A program made the translations under genes and the position numbers. DNA of 58,849 nt from Listeria cossartiae subsp. cayugensis (lineage in GTDB: Bacteria; Bacillota; Bacilli; Lactobacillales; Listeriaceae), in the NCBI RefSeq assembly GCF_014229095.1, contig NZ_JAARZC010000007.1, positions 1 to 58,849 of the forward strand, written 5' to 3'. Positions within the stretch are counted from its first letter, which is position 1; each line of letters starts with the position of its first letter. This document shows positions 23,241 through 33,252 of this stretch, one piece after another. The notes under the pieces are model-generated. The model was not told the DNA's origin and did not search any database. It saw only the letters and a program-made list of their open reading frames with translations.

Positions 23241-25792
23241 TAACGACCACCACTAAAGATACGTTCTTCTCTCTTAGATAAATCAAATTTCAAATGAATA
23301 TTTTGCTTACCTGAAATGTTCATAATTGCGTAACCTTTAGTTAAATTGGGTATTTGGATTAATTCACTTTTACTAAACTCTGAACCATACCACTTTTCAA
23401 TTGCAGCTACGGATGTTGGACTTTGTTTCATAAATAATTTATAGGTAGTAGACTCAAATATATTATTCATTGCTGCATCGACAGCTTTCTGATTTTCTTC
23501 ACCATTCGCTTTAGGTAAAATATCATGAAAATGTTGAGAAGCAATAATAAGTGAAGCAAAATACTTCCTTGCTTCACGACTTAATCTATCTAATAATTGA
23601 AGCTGCTCGGGAAACGCAGAACGAATCCAGTTATGAAACTCATCTAAAATCAATGTTCTAAAAATATACTCCTTACCCGAAACTTCTCCTCTATCATGCT
23701 TTCCCTTTTCTTGTTGACCTTTACGTATGATGATGTCCCAAAATAAATTCAAACAATTAAACAATTGTGCATTCAATTGTCCTGGACTACTCTTTAACAT
23801 CGTTTCAATGTTATACACTACAATTGGTGCATCCTCAATACTTTCTGTTTGTGTATGACGATTAAATAGTGGATCATTTATGATAATGGAATTTATATTA
23901 CTAACAATCTGTTCCAAGATTTCGATTTCACTTTTTTTCCATTTAGCTTGATACTTGCGCTTATTCAAATCCTCGTATAATTCTTTATGGAGAAATGCTA
24001 AAAAATCCTCCATCAATGGATACTCAGTCGCTGGCAATGATGTAATCTCTTTCATCGTAATACCTTTCAAAGAACACCAATATGCATAGAATTTGCGAAG
24101 TTGAGCTTTCAACTCTCGTTCAACAGCAGGCACTGTTTCATCCATAAGGAACCGATAAATCAACGTCACTTTAGCTAGATGAGAGTCAAACGATGCCTCT
24201 GTTTGTACTTCCAAGGTGTTCTCATCTACACAAGTAGCAAACACTTGTAAAAGATTTGTCGCACACTCAGCAATGTTTTCAGCCACGCCTCCCAGCGTTC
24301 GACTTAATAAATTAAATTCATTGGATACGGCGAATATGAATACTTGCTCTCCAATGATAACCCTTGCTATAGCTATTTTCTTTAGTGTGGTTGATTTCCC
24401 TGAACCTGGAACACCGCACAATAACATGTTATAAGATAACCTCGTGTGATCCATATGTGTATGATTAAATATGACAGCACCACCTGTTGTTGTATTGCCA
24501 TAATACATACCTTCTGGATCAATCAAAAAAGAGAAATCAAATGCATAACTTCCAGCATAACTTTTACTCTTAATTTCTTGGCCATGTCTTGGAATTTTAT
24601 TGTACTGTGTCAAATAATCAGTAAACATGGCTTTATAATCTTCTTCCATTTCGCTTAACTGAATCATTCCCCTAAATCCTTGAATCGTAAGTTCGCCAAT
24701 GATATTAGCCACTTCTTCTTCTAATTCAGATTTTGTAGAGGCATAAACAAAGAGCCGCGTATGCAGCTCCTTCACTGTTTCTTGTGTGTCTACTACCTCA
24801 TCTGCTAACTTGTCTAAAGATTTATATTCCTTAGCTGCCATTTTCTCATCTGTTTTATTCCTGGCATTGTCATATCGATTTTCTTGTTCGGCCGAACTAT
24901 CATTAATAGCCACTATTACCTTGTCGCGTGGAATAGTCATTGTATCTTGGATAGTGACAATGTTTTTCTTGTTGAACAATCCTTTTCCCCAAAAAGGACG
25001 GGCATCACGCTTATACTCAATAATATGAATACACGTTTCAAAACCATCACCTTTTTCGATAAACCTACGATCTGGTGTAAATCCGCCTCTTGGTTGTATA
25101 TAATGTAAAAAACGTGGATCAAAACCATCTTTTGGTGGTTCCCCTGGGAAAAACTCAATTTCAGGTACATCTGTCAAAACTTCCGTGTTCAAATTGTTTA
25201 ATTTAAATAGAATTTTCATCTTCTTTTTAAACGAAATAGCTTCAATTTTAAAGTATGAATATTTTATTTTTAGAAGCCTGTTACGAAGAATAGTAAGTTC
25301 CTCTTCATCTTTTGCGAAAATTTGAAAATAAAATTCTTGATGCAAGATAGATCGAGCAGCTTCTTCTAACTCCCAACGTCGATCTTCTAAGAATGGCTGA
25401 AAATCCGGATTACTATTTTTTCTAATTCGCTGGTTTAAAAACATTTGTGGTTCAATAGTATCTGCTGGAAACGTTTGATAAATCAATTTGAAAGGTTCAT
25501 CATACTGTTTTAGAAAATCATGAAATTGATTAATAGCTATCTGTTTATCTACAGGTGTTAAGTCATCTACCCGTATCCCAGATATTTGTACATAATCTGT
25601 TACACCAGTATTTAACGCAAAACATGACTCACTTTTCGCGTAACGAATAGGAATTAAGTCAATCGTTGTTTTAGGTAGTTTTCTCTTCCTTTTTCTTTCG
25701 GCCTTTAATTGCTTTTTAGTCAATTTTAGTTTTTTCTCTAAATCAGCCTCTTGAGCTTGTAGCTTTTTATCATCAAATAATAAATTGGTCAT
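23240..25792 (-). CDS. VirB4-like conjugation ATPase
   Basis: An 850-aa ATPase. A positively charged coiled start (1-40) precedes an N-terminal VirB4 domain. Walker A is CGVPGSGKST near 460 and Walker B is TLILDEFHNW near 717. A RecA-like C-terminal core ends in IHLKFDLSKREERIFSGGR. It energises assembly and substrate passage at the cytoplasmic face of the channel. It overlaps the TcpE-like gene by 4 bp and follows it in the canonical VirB3-VirB4 order. This is the clearest marker of a complete Gram-positive type IV secretion system. Confidence 0.92.
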   Translation of the reverse strand: MTNLLFDDKKLQAQEADLEKKLKLTKKQLKAERKRKRKLPKTTIDLIPIRYAKSESCFALNTGVTDYVQISGIRVDDLTPVDKQIAINQFHDFLKQYDEPFKLIYQTFPADTIEPQMFLNQRIRKNSNPDFQPFLEDRRWELEEAARSILHQEFYFQIFAKDEEELTILRNRLLKIKYSYFKIEAISFKKKMKILFKLNNLNTEVLTDVPEIEFFPGEPPKDGFDPRFLHYIQPRGGFTPDRRFIEKGDGFETCIHIIEYKRDARPFWGKGLFNKKNIVTIQDTMTIPRDKVIVAINDSSAEQENRYDNARNKTDEKMAAKEYKSLDKLADEVVDTQETVKELHTRLFVYASTKSELEEEVANIIGELTIQGFRGMIQLSEMEEDYKAMFTDYLTQYNKIPRHGQEIKSKSYAGSYAFDFSFLIDPEGMYYGNTTTGGAVIFNHTHMDHTRLSYNMLLCGVPGSGKSTTLKKIAIARVIIGEQVFIFAVSNEFNLLSRTLGGVAENIAECATNLLQVFATCVDENTLEVQTEASFDSHLAKVTLIYRFLMDETVPAVERELKAQLRKFYAYWCSLKGITMKEITSLPATEYPLMEDFLAFLHKELYEDLNKRKYQAKWKKSEIEILEQIVSNINSIIINDPLFNRHTQTESIEDAPIVVYNIETMLKSSPGQLNAQLFNCLNLFWDIIIRKGQQEKGKHDRGEVSGKEYIFRTLILDEFHNWIRSAFPEQLQLLDRLSREARKYFASLIIASQHFHDILPKANGEENQKAVDAAMNNIFESTTYKLFMKQSPTSVAAIEKWYGSEFSKSELIQIPNLTKGYAIMNISGKQNIHLKFDLSKREERIFSGGR

Positions 25793-26112
25793 GCTTTTCT
25801 CCTTCCTCCATATGAGTTGCCTTCTGAATCTATGGCATGATACGTTCTACTTCGTTTAAAAAGCACTCTGAAAAGTGTCTGGCCATGTTTCATTTTGTAA
25901 TTTGCTTTCGATCGCCAAGTCCAAAAAACCATTACCCCCACGTTAAGTACAATAATGTACATTGCAAATTGTGGAGGAAATACGGATTTTATTTTAGAAA
26001 GAAGCATGAAATACAGAAACACGAGCAATACATCTTGAAAATCTACTAACCCTTTTACTTTTGTTTTTGTTTGAATGGATTTTTGAATATCATAGGATTG
26101 TTCTATTTTCAT
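25789..26112 (-). CDS. TcpE/PrgI-like (VirB3-type) membrane protein
   Basis: A 107-aa protein with two hydrophobic helices (about 27-42 and 50-66) and a basic C-terminal tail, immediately before virB4. Size, topology and position match the TcpE/PrgI/VirB3 components. It is translationally coupled to virB4 by a 4-bp overlap. Assignment is by context. Confidence 0.65.
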   Translation of the reverse strand: MKIEQSYDIQKSIQTKTKVKGLVDFQDVLLVFLYFMLLSKIKSVFPPQFAMYIIVLNVGVMVFWTWRSKANYKMKHGQTLFRVLFKRSRTYHAIDSEGNSYGGRRKA

Positions 26113-26126
26113 CGCTCATCCTCCTT

Positions 26127-28043
26127 CTACTTTGATTTTTTTGTTAGGTTATAACCAGATTTTGCTGCTTTTCCTACTTTTGTATTTGCTACTCTATTTT
26201 TCACTTGATTACTTAACGTAGGTTTTTCTGGGCTATCAGATGGCTCATCAGATGCTTCTGTGTTCTTACCATCATTTTGTTGTGCGTTGTCGTTCAGTGT
26301 GCCATTATCATCGTTACGATTAGATGACGCACTTTCATCAGGTTTATTACCCTCTTTACCTTTATCAGACAGCGTTTCTGCATCTTCACTGTTTGGCGAC
26401 TTAGTGTCATCAGACTTTTCATTTAAGCCTTTTGTTTTTGCGTTATTTTCATCTTCGGATGTATTTGACCGTTCAGCTTGATCTTCTGATTTATCACCTG
26501 GAGTCTCGTTCTCTTCTGACCCATTTGATTCGGATGATTCTTGTCCCTTATTCTCATTCAATCCTTCTGACTCATCACCATCCTCTTTAGACTCATTTAA
26601 GCCTTTTGCTCCGTCATCTTTGTCATCGCCTTTTTCAGATTTCTCGCTATCTTTCTTCTTGTTTAAGCCATCTGCTAAACCATCCGCTATATTTCCAATA
26701 GCTCCGGCCGTAGCGCCACCAACAAATGCGGCTCCTTGTGAAGCTAAAGAAGCTGCAGCACCAGCTACACCTACACCAGCCTTACCAAGACCTGCTGCTG
26801 CTTTCACACCCATAGCACCGCCTAGTAAGCCCCAAGCAGAAGAAATACCCGCATCAATACCTAACACTTTTTGTACGATTGTTGGTCCATCAATAACAAA
26901 CCAGATAGCGCCTACCATCGCAAAAACATAAGGTACTCCGGTTAATCCTGAAATTGTAATATATGTCGCAAACGCAGAGAAAACAGAATACGTAGAAAAG
27001 ATTGCTACTATCACGCATAGTATTCCAACGATATTAAAAAGAACCTGCTTTAATCTAGTCATCGTTCGAAAATCAGCGAATGCCAATATCGTCGCGAACC
27101 CTTGATTAAAAGCAAGTTCTATCATCATTCTTCCCATCCGAATACCGGACAAAATATAAGCTACATTTAATGCAGCTAAAATGACTATCGTGGTAATAAA
27201 ATTAACATGCCATCGGTAATATCCTTCCCCGATTAAATCTTGCGCCCACCTTTTACCGAAACCAACATCCGCATCAAAGGAAGCAGCAACTTCTTTTCCA
27301 TCTGCAAAGTCTAAGTTATATCCAAGAACACCATTACCACCAAATTCTTCCGGCTTAGTAATTTGCTGTGTTATCCTTACATATTTGATATTTGTAAGCT
27401 CATTTTTCTCTTTTATTTTGTCTGGATCGATCCAATTATTCTTTGCAAATACAGTCAGATCTGCTGTGTTATCCATTACAGTTTTCTGGCCGATGTTAAC
27501 ATCATCATTACCTCTGCTTAGATCGGTTCCAATATCAGTTGCTAGCCCTAACATTGTAGTTACAAAAAATGGCAAAGCCATCACAATAACCATCGCACTC
27601 ATTAGATTACTCATAGCTTGCGAGAATTCCACTTTTTTCCCCATCATCATCATGAAAAACAACAGCAATATGGCTAATAGAAGAAAAAAGGCTTCTAAAC
27701 CATCTAATTTTTTCATAATATCAGAGAAACCACTTGCCTCAGCAAAATTTCCTAGTTCCAAAACATCTAAGTTAGCCTGACTAAATATGGTTACACCTCT
27801 TTCAAGGATAATGATGAGTGACCATGCTAGCCATCTAAGCATGAAATAAAATACGTTTCCCTGAACCAAATAGCCTTCGTATAAAATGAGTATAGATTTT
27901 GCTTCATCATTCGTTTTTTCAAATAAGCCCCAGAATCCTGCATCGGCGACCAATTGATAATTCACTAACAGTAACCAGATTGCGATACTTAGTGTCAATG
28001 TGACAAGAATCTTTGTTTTCCATTTACGCACTTTTAATTTCAT
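26127..28043 (-). CDS. VirB6/TrbL-like polytopic channel protein with long charged tail
   Basis: A 638-aa protein. Residues 1-450 have about eight hydrophobic helices, including Ala/Gly-rich segments near 400-450 (GMGVKAAAGLGKAGVGVAG), as in VirB6/TrbL-type pore components. Residues about 460-638 are a disordered Asp/Glu/Ser/Asn-rich tail with five GLNE/GLNK motifs. The gene overlaps the coupling-protein gene by 20 bp and is 15 bp upstream of the TcpE-like gene. It probably forms the membrane pore. The tail may be a docking tether; inference. Confidence 0.8.
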   Translation of the reverse strand: MKLKVRKWKTKILVTLTLSIAIWLLLVNYQLVADAGFWGLFEKTNDEAKSILILYEGYLVQGNVFYFMLRWLAWSLIIILERGVTIFSQANLDVLELGNFAEASGFSDIMKKLDGLEAFFLLLAILLLFFMMMMGKKVEFSQAMSNLMSAMVIVMALPFFVTTMLGLATDIGTDLSRGNDDVNIGQKTVMDNTADLTVFAKNNWIDPDKIKEKNELTNIKYVRITQQITKPEEFGGNGVLGYNLDFADGKEVAASFDADVGFGKRWAQDLIGEGYYRWHVNFITTIVILAALNVAYILSGIRMGRMMIELAFNQGFATILAFADFRTMTRLKQVLFNIVGILCVIVAIFSTYSVFSAFATYITISGLTGVPYVFAMVGAIWFVIDGPTIVQKVLGIDAGISSAWGLLGGAMGVKAAAGLGKAGVGVAGAAASLASQGAAFVGGATAGAIGNIADGLADGLNKKKDSEKSEKGDDKDDGAKGLNESKEDGDESEGLNENKGQESSESNGSEENETPGDKSEDQAERSNTSEDENNAKTKGLNEKSDDTKSPNSEDAETLSDKGKEGNKPDESASSNRNDDNGTLNDNAQQNDGKNTEASDEPSDSPEKPTLSNQVKNRVANTKVGKAAKSGYNLTKKSK

Positions 28044-30609
28044 TTGAATCCTCCTTCCAGTTTTCTAGCTCCAATGTGCGCCCAACAAATTCAACAGAAT
28101 GAACGTTGTCTTCCATTTCCAACCACTGTGTAAATTCAGCAACTGTCCCACTCATTAGACGTTTCAAACCATCGTTTAAATTTTCTTTATCCAGCTTCAA
28201 CTTTTCTTCTAAAAACAGCTCTTGTCGTATTGTCTTAATAATTACTTCATTCCATACTTCGCGACAATTGCGATAATAATTACCATCTTTCTTGTAAGCT
28301 TTTTGCACTGCTGACTTAAAGGTTTGTTTTACTTCGTCACTTTTTTTCGCAATTGATGTTTGATGTTCATTATTTACAATAGATGGAATTAAAAGTTCCA
28401 AAGTAAAATCTGCCAAAGAAATATCTACATGCGTATTGTTGATTGGAAGGTCTTCCCATGCTACTTTTTTATGTTTTAAATACCAAAAACTAGGTATCAT
28501 ACGCTCCGAACCCCTATTTAGAATAGGGTGTTGCGTAATTGCTTCGTTATTTAAATCTGTAGTTTTTGAAACTCTCAAAATAACATTTTCGCCAAATTGA
28601 AGCTGCTCTAAATCTGATCGTGACATTAAATCAACATCTTTTACTGACTCCGTTTCTGTTTTCTTTAAACTGAATCGTGCGCCCTGTCGCGTAAAACTAG
28701 ATACAGAACGCTTCCATAATCGATTAGATATTTCATTATTGGTATCTTTATCATTACTCTTAATGTAATTCGTTATCCCAGTATTGGAATAGATTGTTTC
28801 ACGTTCTGCTTCTGTATAAATCTTCAATTGTCCCAAATTTTGTAAAACAATGTGGAACCGAATATTTCGTGAAAGGGCCGCACTTAGCTTCTTACCAATG
28901 GATGGTATTTTCATTAAATTACCAAACTCATCAAACAAGTAAATCACTGTACGCGGACATTCTCCATCCTCTGTTGCATCAGCTTCTCGACATAGTTCAC
29001 GAAAAGATGTTTCAATAAATAAAGTAGCTAGTTCTTCATTACTTGAATCCGAGTCCGGAAATACTAGGAAGATTGCTTGCGGTTTATCTCCAAAACCTAA
29101 TTTCCGGAAATCAAAAGCGTTATCTGCTGTTAATCTTGCATTACCACTACGTACATAAGGATCTAAAGCTACAATTAATTCACTTGCAATACCTGATATT
29201 GTTTGCTCGGCTCCTCCGGCCAAACGGATGGAACCATATGCATCAGAAGCTGGATGGTCATTGTCTAATTCTCCAAAAAAGACATCCAGCGCTGATTTCC
29301 CTTTGTAATCAGCGTATAAATCATCAATTGGGCGTTCGCTTGTGACATACTTTTGGAGATAAGGGTGATTTTTCCGGTTCATTTTTTTACCCATCATATC
29401 TGAGATGGTTTTTGATACGGTATATAAACAGATTTTATGTTTTTGATCTGTCCTCAAACAGTAATCAATAATTGCTATACAACTAGCTCTAAATAAGGCT
29501 CTCGCATTATCTACAAAGAACTTATCCCCTGAATTTGGTCGAATATATAAAATACTTGCCAGGGAAGCAATATCCTGTACCGCAAAATCCAACCTTTTAA
29601 AGCGTTGAATGCGAGTAAGCGAATCTTCCTTAAATAAATAATCCTCATAATTGTGAGTAGCCGTAAATAATGGACTAAACGGATTGGAAAAGAAAGGATC
29701 AGCTGTATTAAAAACTAAAACATCGTACCCACGTGATACAAGCATTTTATAATTTTCACGTAACGCAATCCCTTTAGTATCAGCTATGAAGAAACTTGCT
29801 CTGTCTTCTATCCGCTTAGAACGACTAAAGGCATCAATATCTGGATTAACAAAGAAAACCCCTTTGCCGGCCCGTGTGATACCCAACGCGATAACATTTG
29901 TATTTTCATCTGCAATTAAGATTCCATACTCTCTCACTGTTTCAGGCAATTCTTTTTTTAGAATTTCGGCATTTTTTATAATGCTTTTCAAATCGTCCCC
30001 TTGCGCAATAATCGCTGCTTTGACGTCAGGTATATCTTCTTTTTCTATAAATTGGTCATCAAAGAAGGTCAAACGTTCCATACCAAACTCTTTCAAAACA
30101 GAAGGTCGGACGTGCGCAACAGGAACACCACCGACTCCATCAATCTTAGCTTCCTCGTCTGCCCAAATAATACGGTACTGCTTTAATAAGTTCTCCGTTG
30201 ATTCCCACCTATTGGTACTTGTATTTTGTATATCCTCTAAAGCTCTAAAAGAGTGAAATACTTGAAAGCAGAAATATATACTGGTTATCGCGAAAACAAC
30301 CATTAAAAAAAGTAACCATGCTGGAAACTCAAATAAAGCAGGATAAATGAAGGCTTTAACCATATGTGAATTGTCATTCTGTTCCCCATGAAAAAATGCT
30401 TGTGCGTTTTTTCCTAAAGCACGCGTTATACCAATAATGATATTCACTAAATACAGTTGGGCAACCCAACTGAAAATAAAGAAGATAGCCAAACCTTTTG
30501 GTTTGGCTAACAAAGTTAGTTTATTTCGATATGCTGCACGTCTGGTATCGCGCCATTCTTCTGACGTATGTTTCCTAGGATCCTTGAACGGCTTTTTTAG
30601 AGAAAACAT
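28024..30609 (-). CDS. VirD4/TraG-family type IV coupling protein
   Basis: An 861-aa coupling ATPase. Two transmembrane helices at about 39-60 and 93-117 precede the motor domain. Walker A is GITRAGKG at 243-250; Walker B is VIYLFDEFGNL near 545-556, followed by an LSRNIRFHIVLQNLGQL segment typical of TraG/VirD4. It recognises the relaxosome and pumps DNA into the channel. It starts at an ATG overlapping the previous stop by one base (TAATG). Confidence 0.92.
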   Translation of the reverse strand: MFSLKKPFKDPRKHTSEEWRDTRRAAYRNKLTLLAKPKGLAIFFIFSWVAQLYLVNIIIGITRALGKNAQAFFHGEQNDNSHMVKAFIYPALFEFPAWLLFLMVVFAITSIYFCFQVFHSFRALEDIQNTSTNRWESTENLLKQYRIIWADEEAKIDGVGGVPVAHVRPSVLKEFGMERLTFFDDQFIEKEDIPDVKAAIIAQGDDLKSIIKNAEILKKELPETVREYGILIADENTNVIALGITRAGKGVFFVNPDIDAFSRSKRIEDRASFFIADTKGIALRENYKMLVSRGYDVLVFNTADPFFSNPFSPLFTATHNYEDYLFKEDSLTRIQRFKRLDFAVQDIASLASILYIRPNSGDKFFVDNARALFRASCIAIIDYCLRTDQKHKICLYTVSKTISDMMGKKMNRKNHPYLQKYVTSERPIDDLYADYKGKSALDVFFGELDNDHPASDAYGSIRLAGGAEQTISGIASELIVALDPYVRSGNARLTADNAFDFRKLGFGDKPQAIFLVFPDSDSSNEELATLFIETSFRELCREADATEDGECPRTVIYLFDEFGNLMKIPSIGKKLSAALSRNIRFHIVLQNLGQLKIYTEAERETIYSNTGITNYIKSNDKDTNNEISNRLWKRSVSSFTRQGARFSLKKTETESVKDVDLMSRSDLEQLQFGENVILRVSKTTDLNNEAITQHPILNRGSERMIPSFWYLKHKKVAWEDLPINNTHVDISLADFTLELLIPSIVNNEHQTSIAKKSDEVKQTFKSAVQKAYKKDGNYYRNCREVWNEVIIKTIRQELFLEEKLKLDKENLNDGLKRLMSGTVAEFTQWLEMEDNVHSVEFVGRTLELENWKEDSNEIKSA

Positions 30610-32867
30610 TATCTAATACCTTTAGCTAAAGGTGATTGTTCCTCGCTACGATGCATATTTTTCTCTACATTTCCTTCTTGCTCGTTTTCTTTGAATTTTT
30701 GCATGGCTTCCGGTCCACGATTTAAACATTCCTTCAAATTACTTTTGACATCTTCCATATACTCAGCTTCAGTAAAATTAATTTCTTTGCTTTCCAAAAG
30801 ATTTTCAACAGCATCTAAACGTAATTGCATACTCGCTTCAAGACCATGTTCTTGTTCATATTGTGTTAAGAGGTCGCTTACTTGTCCATTTTCCCCAGCA
30901 TAACTAGCTTTCATAAATGATTGATACTCTGGAATGATATCTTCTTTCTGTGGTCCACTATTTGGAACAGATTGAAGTAATGAATCCATGCTCTTATCCT
31001 GACTTATTTCCACTGCTTGTTTTGATGGTTGTGTTCTATATTCTTCTCTAATTAGAGCAGTCTGCTTTTCTACCGATCTTTCCCGAAACACAGATTGCAA
31101 TTCATTGATTTTGTTTTCAATCATTGGATTACTTCGATCTAATTTATGGCCAAACATTACTTCTTCATCAATGGCTTCCATACGAATATTAAATGCTTCT
31201 TCTAAGCCATACTTTTTATCAAAACTCTTCAGCGTATCCGCTATCACACTTCCAGCCAAATAATTGATGTAGGCTTCTTTAGCTTGCTTATTTTCTACTT
31301 CTTTTGGATCTAAATTACTATCTTTTTCTGTTTGCGGTATTTCTTTAATTGGATCTTCTTGTTTTTCGTCCCCCACCTGCAGCTCTCCTTTTTGAATATT
31401 TTTAAGAATATCTTCTATTACTTCGGCCTCTTTATAGCCATAGACCATTTGACCAGCTTCAATCGCATTCCTAGCAACTTTTTCTTCTCCGTCAACCGAA
31501 TAAGTTAGTTCTCTCGAAGTAGGGCTGTACACCAAGTTAGGTAGCTCTACATGCTGATATTTACCAACCGTATTCTTATTAAATTTTTCTCCGCGTGCAT
31601 TCAAATATTCTAAGATATTGGCTTCTTTCGCAATTTCACTTTGTTTCTGGCTTATCAGTGATTCCCTTAAAACCTCTTTATTAGGCGCACTTATCTTCAT
31701 TGTGTCTGCTCTTTCAATATTTTTTGTCGCCTCACCAGAAATAATTTTTTCTATTTCTTCAGCTGACTGTTTACTTAGATTCGTTAACCATGCTGTATGG
31801 CTAGTTATTCTTTTGTCATTGGCGTAATTTTTACTTGATTGATGCTCTAGCCAGTCATTCATTACTTCAATACGCGCACCCACCGCTTCAGCTGGAGTGT
31901 GTAATTTATCAAATTGAGAAATTTCTTCCGGAAGACCAGGTAAATTGCCTAATATAAAATCTGGATATTTACCCATTATTTCTTTGGATGACTTCTCTTC
32001 TTTATTTTCTTGCTTGTTTTCTTGGTTAACTTTAGGTGCAATATCCAATCCAACCACTCTTAACTTGTCACCTAGTGCAATCATTTTGTCAGAGGTTACT
32101 TGTTGCACCTTATCTTGGACTTCTTTCATCTTATTCTGAACGGGAAGAATGGTAGATTGAATTGCTTGACTGGTTCTGTCTTTTAATTGATTAGTAGAGT
32201 CCGACATTCTTTCTCGAAAACTCTTTCTCTGCACATCTACTTGTTGTTGAGAAGGCAATTCATTTGTTTGAGATAGGGCTTCTACTTTATCAAGGTGGCT
32301 TAAAACCATCTTCTCTGTTTTCTGGAAGTGTTCTTCTAATATTTTTTCTAGTTTCTTTTCATCTAAAGTCCCTTTTTCCATCGACTTTTGGACAACTTCT
32401 CTAACATCCTGGTTTTGCTTCTCCACTTCTTTTTTAGCAAAAGGTGTTTCTAATTCAGTTGGAACTCGGTCGATTTTACCAACTGGATCTTCCATGTAAT
32501 TTTTTAATGCTATTTCTGTCCCTTGCTTGGCTGTTACAGGCTCTTTAAATGCTAATTTTTCATCCATTCGATGAAGAAATTGAGTCACCTTTGTTTTAAA
32601 ATTTGAAAAGGACTCCTTTAATCTTTCCGAAAAAGTCTGCATCCGTTCTACTTGTTCTTCCTCAGTAGATTGGCCATAACCTGCCGCAAAATCGGTTAAC
32701 GCATCTTTGATTGCTGTCAATTCACCATATATCAGTTGCAATAAATCTTCTTTCTCGACCAGTCGTTCTCCAGCTTGCTCCTCTACTTCTTCTTGCATTT
32801 TTCGTTGGTGTTCTTCTATTTGACTCTTTGCATAATAAATAGGATATTCTACATTTTGGTTGGTCAT
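30609..32867 (-). CDS. Large coiled-coil conjugation protein with primase-like N-module
   Basis: A 752-aa soluble protein. Residues 1-240 are long helices, likely coiled coil. A segment near 425-510 (ANILEYLNARGEKFNKNTVG then YQHVELPNLVYSPT) matches the N-terminal module of the Toprim protein at 20490. Two related repeats near 540-610 and 640-730 share a Tyr/Phe-rich helix with KYGLEEAFNIRMEAIDE and EHGLEASMQLRLDAVEN. It is directly upstream of, and coupled to, the coupling protein. It may be a relaxosome or coupling-protein adaptor. No named family; large polyvalent mobile-element proteins are similar. Confidence 0.6.
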   Translation of the reverse strand: MTNQNVEYPIYYAKSQIEEHQRKMQEEVEEQAGERLVEKEDLLQLIYGELTAIKDALTDFAAGYGQSTEEEQVERMQTFSERLKESFSNFKTKVTQFLHRMDEKLAFKEPVTAKQGTEIALKNYMEDPVGKIDRVPTELETPFAKKEVEKQNQDVREVVQKSMEKGTLDEKKLEKILEEHFQKTEKMVLSHLDKVEALSQTNELPSQQQVDVQRKSFRERMSDSTNQLKDRTSQAIQSTILPVQNKMKEVQDKVQQVTSDKMIALGDKLRVVGLDIAPKVNQENKQENKEEKSSKEIMGKYPDFILGNLPGLPEEISQFDKLHTPAEAVGARIEVMNDWLEHQSSKNYANDKRITSHTAWLTNLSKQSAEEIEKIISGEATKNIERADTMKISAPNKEVLRESLISQKQSEIAKEANILEYLNARGEKFNKNTVGKYQHVELPNLVYSPTSRELTYSVDGEEKVARNAIEAGQMVYGYKEAEVIEDILKNIQKGELQVGDEKQEDPIKEIPQTEKDSNLDPKEVENKQAKEAYINYLAGSVIADTLKSFDKKYGLEEAFNIRMEAIDEEVMFGHKLDRSNPMIENKINELQSVFRERSVEKQTALIREEYRTQPSKQAVEISQDKSMDSLLQSVPNSGPQKEDIIPEYQSFMKASYAGENGQVSDLLTQYEQEHGLEASMQLRLDAVENLLESKEINFTEAEYMEDVKSNLKECLNRGPEAMQKFKENEQEGNVEKNMHRSEEQSPLAKGIR

Positions 32868-33002
32868 AGTTATCTTTCCTTTCTATTTGGTATTAATCCT
32901 CTAACTAATAAGCAAACACTCTCTTAACAATGGCTGATAGTTCAACATCTGGCTTTTTACTTGCATGTGTTTTCCCACTCCTTCCATTCAATATTAAAAA
33001 GA

Positions 33003-33026
33003 AGGAGCTACAATAAGCCCCCCCTT
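33003..33026 (-). terminator. Terminator after the Ig-repeat gene
   Basis: Minus-strand AAGGGGGGGC and GCTCCTTCTT pair around a short loop and are followed by TTTTAATA. Confidence 0.55.
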
Positions 33027-33031
33027 TTTCG

Positions 33032-33250
33032 TTATTCGACAGTCACAGAAACTTCTTTGGTCGTTGTTAAACCACCTGAATCTGTTACTTGGTAAATAAC
33101 TATATAATTTCCTGGTACTTCCAAGTTTACATCTATTGCATTGACCGTAATGGCGTTCGTAATGTCCCCATCTTCTTCATCACTTGCTGTAACCCCCACT
33201 TTCCAGTCTGGGTTAGCTCCTACATTTAAATTAATCGTTTCAGTATTCAT
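33032..33250 (-). pseudogene. Fourth Ig-like repeat, cut off by a poly-A frameshift
   Basis: A 72-aa open frame holding one Ig-like (DUF5011/HYR type) repeat with DEEDGDIT and VTDSGGLTTTKEV. It is out of frame with the upstream 412-aa gene by one base. Changing the six-A run at 33270-33275 (minus strand GAAAAAATTC) to seven makes one protein reading KEKNSAPEIKMNTETINL across the joint. So this is the C-terminal repeat of that protein, separated by a real frameshift, slippage or a sequence error. A possible in-frame ATG at 33250 has weak ribosome-binding support. A terminator follows at about 33003. Confidence 0.7.
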
Positions 33251-33252
33251 TT

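Noticed and set aside
24937-25170. Nested minus-strand frame inside virB4
   Set aside because: Unlike the TnpV-like nested ORF it shows no family pattern and the host frame is fully conserved-looking there.
32240-32270. Possible sixth PPSxKG repeat (LPSQQQ) in the 752-aa protein
   Set aside because: Only GAGAAGG is shared; the rest of the DNA does not match.
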